NCBI RefSeq assembly: GCF_000426245.1
Contig: NZ_AUEZ01000032.1
Location: 30,269 to 94,268 of the forward strand
Source: Bradyrhizobium sp. Ai1a-2
GTDB lineage: Bacteria; Pseudomonadota; Alphaproteobacteria; Rhizobiales; Xanthobacteraceae
DNA length: 64,000 nucleotides
Direction: 5' to 3'
The first letter of the stretch is position 1; each line of letters opens with the position of its first letter. The notes below the pieces were generated by a model. It was not told where the DNA came from and made no database searches. It was given only the letters and a program-made list of their open reading frames with translations. This document shows positions 32,592-41,074 of the stretch, in pieces. A program made the position numbers and the translations under genes.

Positions 32592-32620
32592 TAAACACCA
32601 CCCGGCGGGAGCGATGTCAA
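32592..32620 (-). promoter_or_regulatory. sigma-70-type promoter of trpL-trpE(G)
   Basis: On the minus strand TTGACA (32620-32615), a 17-base spacer and TGTTTA (32597-32592) form a -35/-10 pair. Seven bases separate the -10 from the trpL ATG, so transcription should begin at the start codon itself. Confidence 0.7.
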
Positions 32621-32746
32621 GGGACGGGCAAGGCCGCCGGCCTGCCCAAAAATCGATCTTGGGGGTTTGAAGGCCGGCGAATTCGCGTAAGTTTGATCCC
32701 AAGAAGGGCGGACCAGCCGCCCCGGTGGACAACAGTGGAGGCGCAA

Positions 32747-33754
32747 ATGGGGCTATCAGGTCTCGGATATGCCGGGTTCGGCGCGGCCGAACTCGACGAC
32801 TGGCGGGAATTCGGCACCACCCTCGTCGGCCTGCAGGCGGTCGAGCGTGGCAACTCCCTGCTCACCTTCCGGATGGACGACCGCAAACAACGCATCGTGA
32901 TCGATCGCACCGCTCCGGAAGGATCGCGCTTCTTCGGCTGGGAGGTGGCGGACGCGGCGGCACTGGATCAGCTCGCCGCCCGGCTCGAGCAAGCCGGCGT
33001 CGCGGTGACGGCGGAGCCGCAAGCGCTCGCCGACGCCAGGCATGTGCGCGGCCTGATCTCCTTCCACGATCCCGAAGGCAACCGGCTGGAAGTGTTTTAC
33101 GGCGCGGAGATCGATGCCGCACCGTTCAAGCCGGGCCGCACGATCTCGGGCTTTCGCACCGGCCCACTCGGGCTCGGGCATGCCGTGCTGACGGTACAGC
33201 ACATCGATCCGATGATGGCGTTCTATGTCGATGTGCTCGGCTTCGGGCTTTCGGACTACATATTGAAACCGTTTCGCGCCTATTTCTTCCACGTCAACCC
33301 GCGCCATCACAGCCTGGCACTGATTGAGACCGGGAAGAGCGGCATGCATCACCTGATGGTCGAGATGTTCTCGCTCGACGATGTCGGGCAGGCCTACGAC
33401 GTCGCGCTCAGCCAGCCCGACCGCATCGGCACCTCGCTCGGCCGCCACACCAACGACTTCATGACCTCGTTCTACGCCAGGACGCCGTCATCCTTCATGA
33501 TCGAATGCGGCTGGGGTGGCCGCGAGATCGATCCGGCAACGTGGGAGCCATACGAGATGCAGGACGGCCCGAGCCTGTGGGGTCACGAGCGGGTGTGGCT
33601 GCCGGCCAAGGACCGCGAACTCGCCCGCGAGATGCGAATGCATGCCGCCGCCCAAGGCCGCCGCGCACCGGTGCAAGTGATGCAAGGCAATTTCAAACTG
33701 ATGTCGGGCACCTGTCCGTGGTGGGACGGGGTGAAGAACGAACCAACGACATAG
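32747..33754 (+). CDS. VOC-family extradiol dioxygenase-like protein
   Basis: This 335-residue protein holds two vicinal-oxygen-chelate modules, as in BphC-type 2,3-dihydroxybiphenyl dioxygenases. Metal-ligand candidates are H145 (GLGHAVLTV), a His of the HHLMVEMF segment at 201-202 and E253 (FMIECGWGG), with spacing close to the known 2-His-1-Glu triad. Ring cleavage of a catechol is therefore plausible, but no other aromatic degradation gene is adjacent except a dienelactone hydrolase family gene at 33931. GGAGG five bases before the ATG at 32747 fixes the start. Confidence 0.87.
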   Translation: MGLSGLGYAGFGAAELDDWREFGTTLVGLQAVERGNSLLTFRMDDRKQRIVIDRTAPEGSRFFGWEVADAAALDQLAARLEQAGVAVTAEPQALADARHVRGLISFHDPEGNRLEVFYGAEIDAAPFKPGRTISGFRTGPLGLGHAVLTVQHIDPMMAFYVDVLGFGLSDYILKPFRAYFFHVNPRHHSLALIETGKSGMHHLMVEMFSLDDVGQAYDVALSQPDRIGTSLGRHTNDFMTSFYARTPSSFMIECGWGGREIDPATWEPYEMQDGPSLWGHERVWLPAKDRELAREMRMHAAAQGRRAPVQVMQGNFKLMSGTCPWWDGVKNEPTT

Positions 33755-33786
33755 CGACTTCGAGATCGCGGCGCGATCGCTGCTGC

Positions 33787-33908
33787 ACCGTCGTCCCGGC
33801 CTTGAGCCGGGACCATAACCAAAGGCTGCAGTGATTTGGCGAGATATATGCCCACGTGCCCGTTACGACGGCCGCAGAGTATGAGTCCCCGCTTTCGCGG
33901 GGACGACA
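33787..33908. repeat. dispersed palindromic repeat, CGTCGTCCCGGCCTTGAGCC family
   Basis: CCGTCGTCCCGGCCTTGAGC with its local hairpin at the left and GTCCCCGCTTTCGCGGGGACGAC at the right frame about 70 bases of spacer. A short related piece is at 51263-51289. It lies between two convergent genes. Confidence 0.72.
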
Positions 33909-33930
33909 CCTGTGGTGATGGCGGCCTGGT

Positions 33931-34605
33931 TCAGCCTAGATGCTTCTTGAAGAACTCCGTCGCCCTTCCCCATGCGAGCTCGGCAGCCTGGCGGTCGTGC
34001 ACCGACATGCGCTGCTCGTTGACGAAGGCGTGCTCGGCGTCATAGCGGAATAGCTCGAGCGATTTGCCGGCCGCCTTCATGCCCTTCTCGAAGGCGTCGA
34101 CCACCTGCGGTGTGCACCAATCGTCCTTGTTGGCGAAATGCGCCTGCAGCGGGATCTTCACATCGGCCGGCTTTGCCGCCTGCTCCGGCGGGATGCCGTA
34201 GAACACGACACCGGCCGTCAGCTCCGGAATCTTGGTCGCGCCGATGATGGTCACCGCGCCGCCGAGGCAGAAGCCGGTGAGGCCAACCTTGGCGCCGTTC
34301 CGGGCCAAGTATTGCGCGGCGCCCCGCACGGTCTGCGTGGTGGCGTCCATGAAGTCGAGCGAGTTCATCTCGCGACCCGCGGCATCGGTGTCGTGATAGG
34401 GCATCACGGTACCCTTGTAGAGATCAGGCGCCAGCGCATCGAAGCCGGCCCGCGCGAAGCGGTCGCACATGCCCTTGATCTGGTCCTGCAGGCCCCACCA
34501 TTCCTGGATCACGATCACGCCCGGTGCATCGCCGCGCGCCGCGTTGGCGAGATAACCGCCTGCGTCCTTTCCGTCCGGACGCTTGAAGGTGATGGTGGTG
34601 CCCAT
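33931..34605 (-). CDS. dienelactone hydrolase family protein
   Basis: The 224-residue alpha/beta hydrolase has the dienelactone hydrolase triad: nucleophile Cys in GLTGFCLGGAV, Asp in HFANKDDW and His in DAEHAFVNE. GVIVIQEWWGLQDQIKGM is the conserved oxyanion region. In chlorocatechol pathways these enzymes open dienelactone, but many paralogues are general esterases. Its neighbour is an extradiol dioxygenase-like gene on the opposite strand; a shared aromatic pathway is possible but unproven. Confidence 0.93.
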   Translation of the reverse strand: MGTTITFKRPDGKDAGGYLANAARGDAPGVIVIQEWWGLQDQIKGMCDRFARAGFDALAPDLYKGTVMPYHDTDAAGREMNSLDFMDATTQTVRGAAQYLARNGAKVGLTGFCLGGAVTIIGATKIPELTAGVVFYGIPPEQAAKPADVKIPLQAHFANKDDWCTPQVVDAFEKGMKAAGKSLELFRYDAEHAFVNEQRMSVHDRQAAELAWGRATEFFKKHLG

Positions 34606-34635
34606 GAATTCCTCCGGAATGCTTCTGAGGGGGTT

Positions 34636-34738
34636 AGAGCGTTTTCGAGCGAAGTGGACATCGGTTCGCGTGAAGAAAACGCGTCAAAACGAGAATCCAG
34701 AGCTTTGGTTCTGATTCAATCAGAACTGAAGCTCTGGC
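34636..34738. repeat. dispersed repeat, AGAGCGTTTTCGAGCGAAGTGG family (copy 1)
   Basis: It begins AGAGCGTTTTCGAGCGAAGT, continues GGTTCGCGTGAAGAAAACGC and ends with the hairpin CAGAGCTTTGGTTCTGATT/AATCAGAACTGAAGCTCTG. A second full copy, inverted, is at 54377-54478 and a truncated one at 40931-40977. Confidence 0.86.
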
Positions 34739-34781
34739 CACTATCTTGGCGGCTCAGGGCGCGAGACGCAATCGCGCCAGC

Positions 34782-34805
34782 AAAAAAGCCCCCGCGGGGG
34801 CTTCT
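34782..34805 (-). terminator. intrinsic terminator of the fbcFH operon
   Basis: On the minus strand a perfect GC-rich palindrome GCCCCCGCGGGGGC is followed at once by TTTTTT. It lies 27 bases after the fbcH stop and is the best intrinsic terminator in the window. Confidence 0.88.
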
Positions 34806-34831
34806 TCAAATTCACGTTGTCGAAAGCGCGA

Positions 34832-36904
34832 TCAGTGCGCGTTGGCCCAGACTTTCTTCTTGGTGAAGTACATCAGGACCGAGAACAGGATCAGGAACAC
34901 GAACACCTGAAGCCCGAGCCGCTTGCGCGCCTCCAGATGCGGTTCCGCGGTCCACATCAGGAAGGTCGTGACGTCGTGAGCGTATTGCGCGACCGTGGTC
35001 GGCGAACCGTCGCTATAGGTCACCTGGCCGTCGCTCAGCGGCTTCGGCATCTTGATCGCGTGGCCCGGGAAGTACTTGTTGTAGTAGGAGCCCTCGGGAA
35101 TGGTCACACCGGCCGGCGGATTCTCTTCGAAGCCTTCCAGGATCGCGGTGACGTAATCCGGGCCCTGCTCCTGGTACTGGGTGAAGAAGTCGATGATGAA
35201 CCAGGGGAAGCCGCGCTTGTAGGAACGGGCCTTGGTGATCAGCGACAGGTCCGGCGGAGCGGCGCCGCCATTGGCCGCGCGGGCCGCCTGCTCGTTCGGG
35301 AACGGCGACGGGAAGTAGTCGGCGGGCCGGCCGGGACGCTCGAACATCTCGCCCTGGTCGTTCGGGCCATCCTTGATCTTGTAGTCGGAGGCGAATGCGG
35401 CAGCCTGTGCCGTCGAGTAGCCGGGACCGCCGGGATCGGCGAGGTTGCGGAACGCGACAAAGGACAGGCTGTGGCAGGTCGAGCAGACCTCCTTGTAGAC
35501 CTGCAACCCGCGCTGCACCGCGGCGCGGTCAAACTTGCCAAAAGGGCCTGAGAACGACCACTTCTGCGCCGGCGGCGCCACCTCGCCGCCCTCGGCCCTG
35601 GCGCTTTGCGCGCCGCCGACCAAGAGCCCGCCTGCGACCATGATCGCGATCACGGCCGAGACCATCGGTGCGGCCTTGCTGCCTGTCTTCGCCAGCACGT
35701 CGTCGGCGATCGAGTTCGGCACCGGCCTCGGCGTCTCGATCCGGGCGAGCAGCGGCAGCACGATCAGGAAGTAGGCGAAGTAGCAGACGGTCAGGATGCG
35801 GCCGGCGATCACATAGATGCCCTCCGGCGGCTGCGCGCCGAGATAGCCGAGCAGGACGCAGACGACGACAAACATCCAGAAGAACTGCTTGGCCAGCGGA
35901 CGATACTTCGACGACCTGGTCTTGGCGCTGTCGAGCCAGGGCAGGAAGCAGAGGATGATGATCGCCGCGAACATCGCGATCACGCCCGCAAGCTTGTTCG
36001 GAATCGAACGCAGGATCGCGTAGAACGGCAGGTAATACCATTCCGGCACGATGTGTGCGGGCGTCACGCCAGGATTGGCCGGGACGTAGTTCTCGGCATC
36101 GCCGAGATAGTTCGGCATGTAGAAGATGAACCAGGAATAGAAGATCAGGAAGCAGGAGACGCCGAACAGGTCCTTGATCGTCGCGTAGGGCGTGAACGCG
36201 ACCGTGTCCTTCTCGGTCTTGGCCTCGACGCCAGCCGGATTGTTCTGGCCCGCCACGTGCAGCGCCCAGACGTGCAGCACGACCACGCCGGCGATCACGA
36301 AGGGCAAGAGGTAGTGCAGCGAGAAGAAGCGGTTCAGCGTCGGGTTGCCGACAGCGTAGCCGCCCCACAACAGCGTCACGATGCTCTCGCCGAAATACGG
36401 CACGGCGGAGAACAGGTTGGTGATGACGGTCGCGCCCCAGAAGCTCATCTGGCCCCACGGCAGCACGTAGCCCATGAAGCCGGTCGCCATCATCAGGAGA
36501 TAGATGATGACACCGAGGATCCACAGCACCTCACGCGGCTCCTTGTACGACCCGTAATAGAGGCCGCGGAACATGTGGATGTAGACGGCGAAGAAGAACA
36601 TCGACGCGCCGCAGGCATGCATGTTGCGGAGCAGCCAGCCGTAGTTGACGTCGCGCACGATCAGCTCGACCGAACGGAAGGCGAGATCGGCATGCGGCGT
36701 ATAGTGCATCGCCAGGATCACGCCGGTCAGGATCTGCACCGCCAGCATCATCGAGAGGATGGCGCCGAAGGTCCACCAGTAGTTCAGGTTGCGCGGCGTC
36801 GGATAGGCCACGAAGGAGGAGTGCATGAGGCCGAAGATCGGCAGTCGCCGCTCGATCCACCGCAAGGCGGGATTGGTTGGCTGAAAATCGGATGGTCCGC
36901 TCAT
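34832..36904 (-). CDS. fbcH: cytochrome b/c1 fusion precursor of the bc1 complex
   Basis: The 690-residue chain encodes cytochrome b (about 1-410) and cytochrome c1 (about 430-690) in one frame. Cytochrome b shows its helices, heme-ligating histidines and the Qo motif PEWY. A signal-like segment (VSAVIAIMVAGGLLVGGAQSA-RAEG) precedes c1, which has the heme motif CSTCH near 472 and a C-terminal anchor helix (VFVFLILFSVLMYF). In Bradyrhizobium the fused product is cut into two cytochromes. The complex oxidises quinol and reduces cytochrome c. It follows the Rieske gene by 58 bases and ends at a strong terminator. Confidence 0.97.
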   Translation of the reverse strand: MSGPSDFQPTNPALRWIERRLPIFGLMHSSFVAYPTPRNLNYWWTFGAILSMMLAVQILTGVILAMHYTPHADLAFRSVELIVRDVNYGWLLRNMHACGASMFFFAVYIHMFRGLYYGSYKEPREVLWILGVIIYLLMMATGFMGYVLPWGQMSFWGATVITNLFSAVPYFGESIVTLLWGGYAVGNPTLNRFFSLHYLLPFVIAGVVVLHVWALHVAGQNNPAGVEAKTEKDTVAFTPYATIKDLFGVSCFLIFYSWFIFYMPNYLGDAENYVPANPGVTPAHIVPEWYYLPFYAILRSIPNKLAGVIAMFAAIIILCFLPWLDSAKTRSSKYRPLAKQFFWMFVVVCVLLGYLGAQPPEGIYVIAGRILTVCYFAYFLIVLPLLARIETPRPVPNSIADDVLAKTGSKAAPMVSAVIAIMVAGGLLVGGAQSARAEGGEVAPPAQKWSFSGPFGKFDRAAVQRGLQVYKEVCSTCHSLSFVAFRNLADPGGPGYSTAQAAAFASDYKIKDGPNDQGEMFERPGRPADYFPSPFPNEQAARAANGGAAPPDLSLITKARSYKRGFPWFIIDFFTQYQEQGPDYVTAILEGFEENPPAGVTIPEGSYYNKYFPGHAIKMPKPLSDGQVTYSDGSPTTVAQYAHDVTTFLMWTAEPHLEARKRLGLQVFVFLILFSVLMYFTKKKVWANAH

Positions 36905-36962
36905 TGATGCGATCCTGAGAAGAAAGACGACGCGATCGGTCTAGCCTCGGCTGGGCCGAGAC

Positions 36963-37493
36963 TTAGCCGATCTGGATTTTGGTATCGGAAACGAACTGAT
37001 AGGGCGGCACGGCCAGGTTGGCGGGCGCCGGCCCCTGGCGAATACGACCGGAGGTGTCGTATTGCGAGCCATGGCAGGGGCAGAAAAATCCGTCGTAATT
37101 GCCCTCATGGGCGATCGGGATGCAGCCGAGATGGGTGCAGATGCCGATTACGACCAGCCATTGGTCATGGCCGGACTTGACGCGGGCCTCATCGGTCTGC
37201 GGGTCGGGCAGGCTCGAGAGCGGAACGCTGCGCGCCTCCTCGATCTGCTTCTTGGTGCGGTGGCTGATATAGATAGGCTTGCCGCGCCAGAACACCTTGA
37301 TGTCCTGCCCCTCGGCAATCGGCGTCAAGTCGACCTCGATCGGCGCACCGGCGGCGATGGTCGCCGCGTCCGGATTCATCTGGTCGATGAGCGGCCAGAC
37401 CGTCGCCGCTACGCCCACCGCAGCAGCAGCACCCGTTGCAACATAAAGGAAATCACGGCGTGTCGGATGGTCCGCCGAAGACGCTGTCGTCAC
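36963..37493 (-). CDS. fbcF: Rieske iron-sulfur subunit of the bc1 complex
   Basis: The 176-residue protein has a twin-arginine N-terminus TRRDFLYVATGAAAAVGVAAT that doubles as membrane anchor. The two Rieske boxes are C-T-H-L-G-C and C-P-C-H-G-S, whose Cys and His residues bind the [2Fe-2S] cluster. It carries electrons from quinol to cytochrome c1. I take the GTG at 37493 (giving MTTASSADHP) since a short leader before the TRRDF motif is usual. The longer open frame up to 37601 is Arg/Gly-rich and unlikely to be translated. The 275 bases upstream, to trmL, should hold the operon promoter. Confidence 0.96.
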   Translation of the reverse strand: MTTASSADHPTRRDFLYVATGAAAAVGVAATVWPLIDQMNPDAATIAAGAPIEVDLTPIAEGQDIKVFWRGKPIYISHRTKKQIEEARSVPLSSLPDPQTDEARVKSGHDQWLVVIGICTHLGCIPIAHEGNYDGFFCPCHGSQYDTSGRIRQGPAPANLAVPPYQFVSDTKIQIG

Positions 37494-37768
37494 GATTCCA
37501 AGCCCTTTCCTTGTCCGCAGCCGGTGGAACCGCCCCGGCGGCGCCCATTGCGACCGGGAGGTCTGCCGGCGCCCGCGGCCCCCGCGGCGGCAGAAAACCA
37601 CTGTCCCTCCTCCCTACTGGCGGAACAGCAGTCCAGAATCGTTCTATTGGCACCCTTGCCGGACGAGCGCAAGCCCGCTATCGGCTCGCAGGCGTGCAAT
37701 GCACTAAATGAGCGACGAACGTTGTTTTATTGAAACATTTCGTCGGGACTTAACCAAGCACCACGGCC

Positions 37769-38224
37769 ATGCAGATCGCGCTCTTCCAGCCTGATATTCC
37801 ACAGAACACCGGCACCATTCTGAGGCTGTGCGCCTGCCTGGATGTGGCGGCCCATATCATCGAGCCGGCAGGCTTCCCGACCTCCGACCGCCATTTCCGC
37901 CGGGCGGGAATGGACTATCTCGACCACGTCCGGTTGATGCGCCATGATTCCTGGACGAAGTTCGAGGAATGGCGCCGCGAGGCCGGCTATCGGCTGATCC
38001 TGTTCACAACCAAGGTGGCCGGTTCCTACCTCGATTTTCGCTATGCCGCTTCCGATATACTGCTCTTCGGGCGCGAATCCGCAGGAGTCACCGATCAGGT
38101 GGCGGCGGCGGCCGATGCGCGGCTGGTAATCCCGATCAAGCCGCCCATGCGCTCGCTCAATGTCGCGATGTCGGCGGCGCTGGCGATCGGCGAGGCCTTG
38201 CGGCAGACCCGCAGCCTGAGCTGA
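37769..38224 (+). CDS. trmL: tRNA (cytidine/uridine-34 2'-O)-methyltransferase
   Basis: This 151-residue SPOUT enzyme matches TrmL from end to end: MQIALFQPDIPQNTGTILRLCACLD at the N-terminus, ILLFGRESAGVTDQV in the middle and the trefoil-knot AdoMet site VIPIKPPMRSLNVAMSAALAIGEALRQ. It methylates the ribose of the wobble base in certain leucine tRNAs. It begins a plus-strand run with queE and queD, two further tRNA wobble-base genes, spaced 10 bases from queE. Confidence 0.95.
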   Translation: MQIALFQPDIPQNTGTILRLCACLDVAAHIIEPAGFPTSDRHFRRAGMDYLDHVRLMRHDSWTKFEEWRREAGYRLILFTTKVAGSYLDFRYAASDILLFGRESAGVTDQVAAAADARLVIPIKPPMRSLNVAMSAALAIGEALRQTRSLS

Positions 38225-38234
38225 AGGAGATTCC

Positions 38235-38867
38235 GTGAGCTACGCGGTCAAGGAGATTTTTCTGACCTTGCAGGGCGAAGGCGCGCATGCCGGCCGTGCC
38301 TCGGTGTTCTGCCGCTTTGCCGGCTGCAACCTGTGGAGCGGCCGCGAGCAGGACCGCGCCAGCGCGACCTGCCAGTTCTGCGACACCGATTTTGTCGGCA
38401 CCGACGGCACGCTGGGCGGCCGCTATGCGAGCGCCGCCGCACTTGCCGACATCATCGCTACGCAATGGACGGGCGATAATGTCGGCCGCTATGTCGTGCT
38501 GACCGGCGGCGAGCCGCTGCTGCAGGTCGATGCGCCGCTGATCGACGCGCTGCATGCGCGCGGCTTTGCCATCGGTGTCGAGACCAATGGCACGATCGCA
38601 CCGCCAGACGGGCTGGACTGGGTCTGCGTCAGCCCGAAGGCCGGCGCGGAGCTCGTGGTGCGGAAGGGGAACGAGCTGAAGCTAGTCTATCCGCAGCAGG
38701 ACGCTGCGCCGGAGCGGTTCGTCGATCTCGACTTCGAGCGCTTCTCGCTGCAGCCGATGGATGGGCCTGACGCAATTCAAAACACCGCGCGCGCGGTCGA
38801 ATATTGCTTGCAACACCCGCAATGGCGGCTGAGCGTGCAGACGCACAAGACGCTGGGTATCAGATAG
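38235..38867 (+). CDS. queE: 7-carboxy-7-deazaguanine synthase
   Basis: QueE is a radical SAM enzyme that contracts carboxytetrahydropterin to the deazaguanine base of queuosine. The cluster cysteines are arranged C-x14-C-x2-C (CNLWSGREQ...CQFCDTDF), the expanded form seen in one branch of QueE rather than the standard C-x3-C-x2-C. LTGGEPLLQVDAPLI is the GGE motif. Length (210) is normal. queD, which makes its substrate, starts 16 bases downstream. queC and queF are not in the window. Confidence 0.95.
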   Translation: MSYAVKEIFLTLQGEGAHAGRASVFCRFAGCNLWSGREQDRASATCQFCDTDFVGTDGTLGGRYASAAALADIIATQWTGDNVGRYVVLTGGEPLLQVDAPLIDALHARGFAIGVETNGTIAPPDGLDWVCVSPKAGAELVVRKGNELKLVYPQQDAAPERFVDLDFERFSLQPMDGPDAIQNTARAVEYCLQHPQWRLSVQTHKTLGIR

Positions 38868-38883
38868 GAGTTGGACTTTCAGG

Positions 38884-39249
38884 ATGTGGGAATTGACGAA
38901 ATCGTTCCGCTTCGAGGCGGCGCATGCGCTCTCCGGAACGACCCTTGGCGCCAACAGCGAGGAGATTCATGGCCATTCGTTTCGTGCGGAAGTGACCGTG
39001 CGCGGCAAGCCGGACGCAGCGACCGGCATGGTGCTTGACCTCGGTCTCCTCGAACGCCGCATCGCCGAGGTGCAGAAGACGCTCGACCACAAGTTCCTCA
39101 ACAAGATTGAGGCGCTTGGACCGCCCACCCTTGAAAACCTGTCGCGATTCATCTTCGAACGGGTGCAGCATGCAGGCAAGGTCACCCGCGTCAGCGTGCA
39201 TCGCGACAGCTGCAACGAGAGCTGCACCTACTTCGGACCGGAAGCCTAA
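38884..39249 (+). CDS. queD: 6-carboxytetrahydropterin synthase
   Basis: This 121-residue protein has the zinc-binding histidines of the PTPS fold: the first in RFEAAHALSG and the pair in EIHGHSFRAEV. DHKFLNKIE and the closing VSVHRDSCNESCTYFG follow; the Cys in the latter context is the usual QueD catalytic residue region. It converts dihydroneopterin triphosphate to the QueE substrate. It sits directly between queE and hemF with gaps of 16 and 3 bases, so the group is surely one transcript. Confidence 0.94.
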   Translation: MWELTKSFRFEAAHALSGTTLGANSEEIHGHSFRAEVTVRGKPDAATGMVLDLGLLERRIAEVQKTLDHKFLNKIEALGPPTLENLSRFIFERVQHAGKVTRVSVHRDSCNESCTYFGPEA

Positions 39250-39252
39250 GTC

Positions 39253-40140
39253 ATGGAAAAATCCGCCATCGAACAGCGCAAGGCGCGCGCAAGAACCTGG
39301 TTCGAAACGCTGCGCGACAATATCTGCGCCGCCTTCGAGCGGCTGGAGGATGACGCGCCTGCTTCGCTTTATCCAGGCAATGCGGGGCGCTTCGTGCGCA
39401 CGCCATGGGACCGCACCGACCATACCGGCAAGCCCGGCGGCGGCGGCGTGATGGCGATGATGCGTGGGCGCCTGTTCGAGAAGGTCGGCGTGCACTGCTC
39501 GACCGTGCATGGCGAATTCGCTCCAGAATTCCGCGCCCAGATTCCCGGCGCGGCGGATGATCCGCGCTTCTGGGCCTCGGGCATCTCGCTGATCGCGCAT
39601 CTGCACAATCCGAACGTGCCGGCGGTGCATATGAACACCCGCTTCGTCGTCACGACCAAGGCGTGGTTCGGCGGCGGTGCCGACCTCACGCCGGTCCTGG
39701 ACCGGCGGCGCACGCAGGACGATCCGGATACGCTCGCCTTCCATGCCGCGATGCAATCGGCCTGCGATGCGCATGCGCGGATCGCGCCGTATGACAAGTA
39801 CAAGAAATGGTGCGACGACTATTTCTACCTTCCCCATCGCAAGGAAGCGCGCGGCATCGGCGGCATCTTCTACGATTGGCACGACAGCGGCGAATGGGAC
39901 GCCGACCTGGCCTTCACCCAGGATGTCGGCCGCACGTTCCTCAAGATCTATCCCGAACTGGTCCGCCGCAATTTTGCGACAGCATGGACCGCTGATGACC
40001 GCGAGGAACAATCGGTCCGGCGCGGCCGCTATGTCGAGTTCAATCTGCTCTACGACCGCGGCACGATTTTCGGCCTGAAGACCGGCGGCAATGTCGATTC
40101 GATCCTGTCATCGATGCCGCCCCATGCGAAATGGCCGTGA
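39253..40140 (+). CDS. hemF: oxygen-dependent coproporphyrinogen III oxidase
   Basis: HemF decarboxylates coproporphyrinogen III in aerobic heme synthesis. The 295-residue protein has the family landmarks NPNVPAVHMNTRFV, WFGGGADLTP, KKWCDDYFYLPHRKEARGIGGIFYDW and GRYVEFNLLYDRGT. Length and order are typical. It starts 3 bases after queD, and its product matters for the cytochromes encoded divergently at 34.8-37.5 kb, although no shared control is visible. Confidence 0.97.
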   Translation: MEKSAIEQRKARARTWFETLRDNICAAFERLEDDAPASLYPGNAGRFVRTPWDRTDHTGKPGGGGVMAMMRGRLFEKVGVHCSTVHGEFAPEFRAQIPGAADDPRFWASGISLIAHLHNPNVPAVHMNTRFVVTTKAWFGGGADLTPVLDRRRTQDDPDTLAFHAAMQSACDAHARIAPYDKYKKWCDDYFYLPHRKEARGIGGIFYDWHDSGEWDADLAFTQDVGRTFLKIYPELVRRNFATAWTADDREEQSVRRGRYVEFNLLYDRGTIFGLKTGGNVDSILSSMPPHAKWP

Positions 40141-40150
40141 GATCGCCGTC

Positions 40151-40885
40151 GTGACCAAACTTCCCCGCGCCATGCTGATCGACATGGACGACACCATCCT
40201 GTCGGCCTATGGCCGGCCTCAGATCGCCTGGAATACGATCGCGGCCGAATTCGCCGATGAATTGGCGCCGCTGGATCCGCCGGTCGTTGCCGCCGCGATC
40301 CTCGCTTTCGCCCGAAAATTCTGGTCCACGGCTGAGCCGATCTGGCGGTTGAAGCTCGAGGAAGCGCGCCACGAAACGGTCAGGGGCGGCTTTGCCGCGC
40401 TTCGGGCGAGCGGCCACCCGTCCCTTCCAGACGATCTCGCGGTCCGGATCGCCGATCGGTTCACGACGTTTCGCGAGGAAAGCATCTTCGTGTTTCCGGG
40501 CGCGCACGACGCCATAGACGGGCTGCGCGCGCTCGGCATCAAGCTCGCGCTTGTCACCAACGGCGCCGCGCTGATGCAGCGCGCCAAGATCGAGCGCTTC
40601 GCGCTGACGCACCGCTTCGATCACATCCAGATCGAAGGCGAGCACGGCTTCGGCAAGCCCGAAGAGCGCGCCTATCTGCACGCGATGGATGCGCTCGGCG
40701 TCAGCGCAGCTGATACCTGGATGGTCGGCGACAATCTGGAATGGGAAGTCGTCGCGCCGCAGCGGCTCGGCATCTACGCGATCTGGATCGACGTGCACGG
40801 AGATGGCCTGCCCGCGGGATCGAGCGTCAGGCCGGATCGCATCATCCGCTCACTGACGGAACTGCTTCCCGGCGCGGATCGGTAG
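40151..40885 (+). CDS. HAD-superfamily hydrolase, subfamily IA
   Basis: The 244-residue protein has HAD motif I DMDDT (LIDMDDTILS), motif II LVTNGA, the motif III lysine in FGKPEERAY and motif IV VGDNLEWEVVAPQRLG. These make it a magnesium-dependent phosphatase of the REG-2/phosphoglycolate type. I take the GTG at 40151 (MTKLPRAMLIDMDD), 10 bases after hemF; an ATG at 40172 is an alternative. The substrate is unknown. It ends the trmL-to-HAD run. Confidence 0.91.
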   Translation: MTKLPRAMLIDMDDTILSAYGRPQIAWNTIAAEFADELAPLDPPVVAAAILAFARKFWSTAEPIWRLKLEEARHETVRGGFAALRASGHPSLPDDLAVRIADRFTTFREESIFVFPGAHDAIDGLRALGIKLALVTNGAALMQRAKIERFALTHRFDHIQIEGEHGFGKPEERAYLHAMDALGVSAADTWMVGDNLEWEVVAPQRLGIYAIWIDVHGDGLPAGSSVRPDRIIRSLTELLPGADR

Positions 40886-40930
40886 CGATGCCTGCGCTTC
40901 GCCGCGCAAACTGGAGCTTCGAGCTTGATC

Positions 40931-40977
40931 CGTTCTCTTCACGCGAACCGGCGACCACTTCGCTCGAAAACGCTCTC
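40931..40977. repeat. truncated copy of the AGAGCGTTTTCGAGCG family
   Basis: TTCTCTTCACGCGAACCGGC through CGCTCGAAAACGCTCT matches the reverse complement of the first half of the element at 34636, without its terminal hairpin. The remaining bases to 41074 hold no feature beyond the next gene's leader. Confidence 0.8.
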
Positions 40978-41074
40978 ATCCCCATCAAAATCCTGTAGCG
41001 GCGATCCTTCGTGATCGGATTGTCATGACAGTTCTGTAACTTGCCCGCGCGTCAATCAACGCGAAGGGTGGACA

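Noticed and set aside
37494..37601. N-terminal extension of the Rieske protein
   Set aside because: The extra 36 residues are Arg/Gly/Trp-rich and would bury the twin-arginine signal away from the N-terminus.
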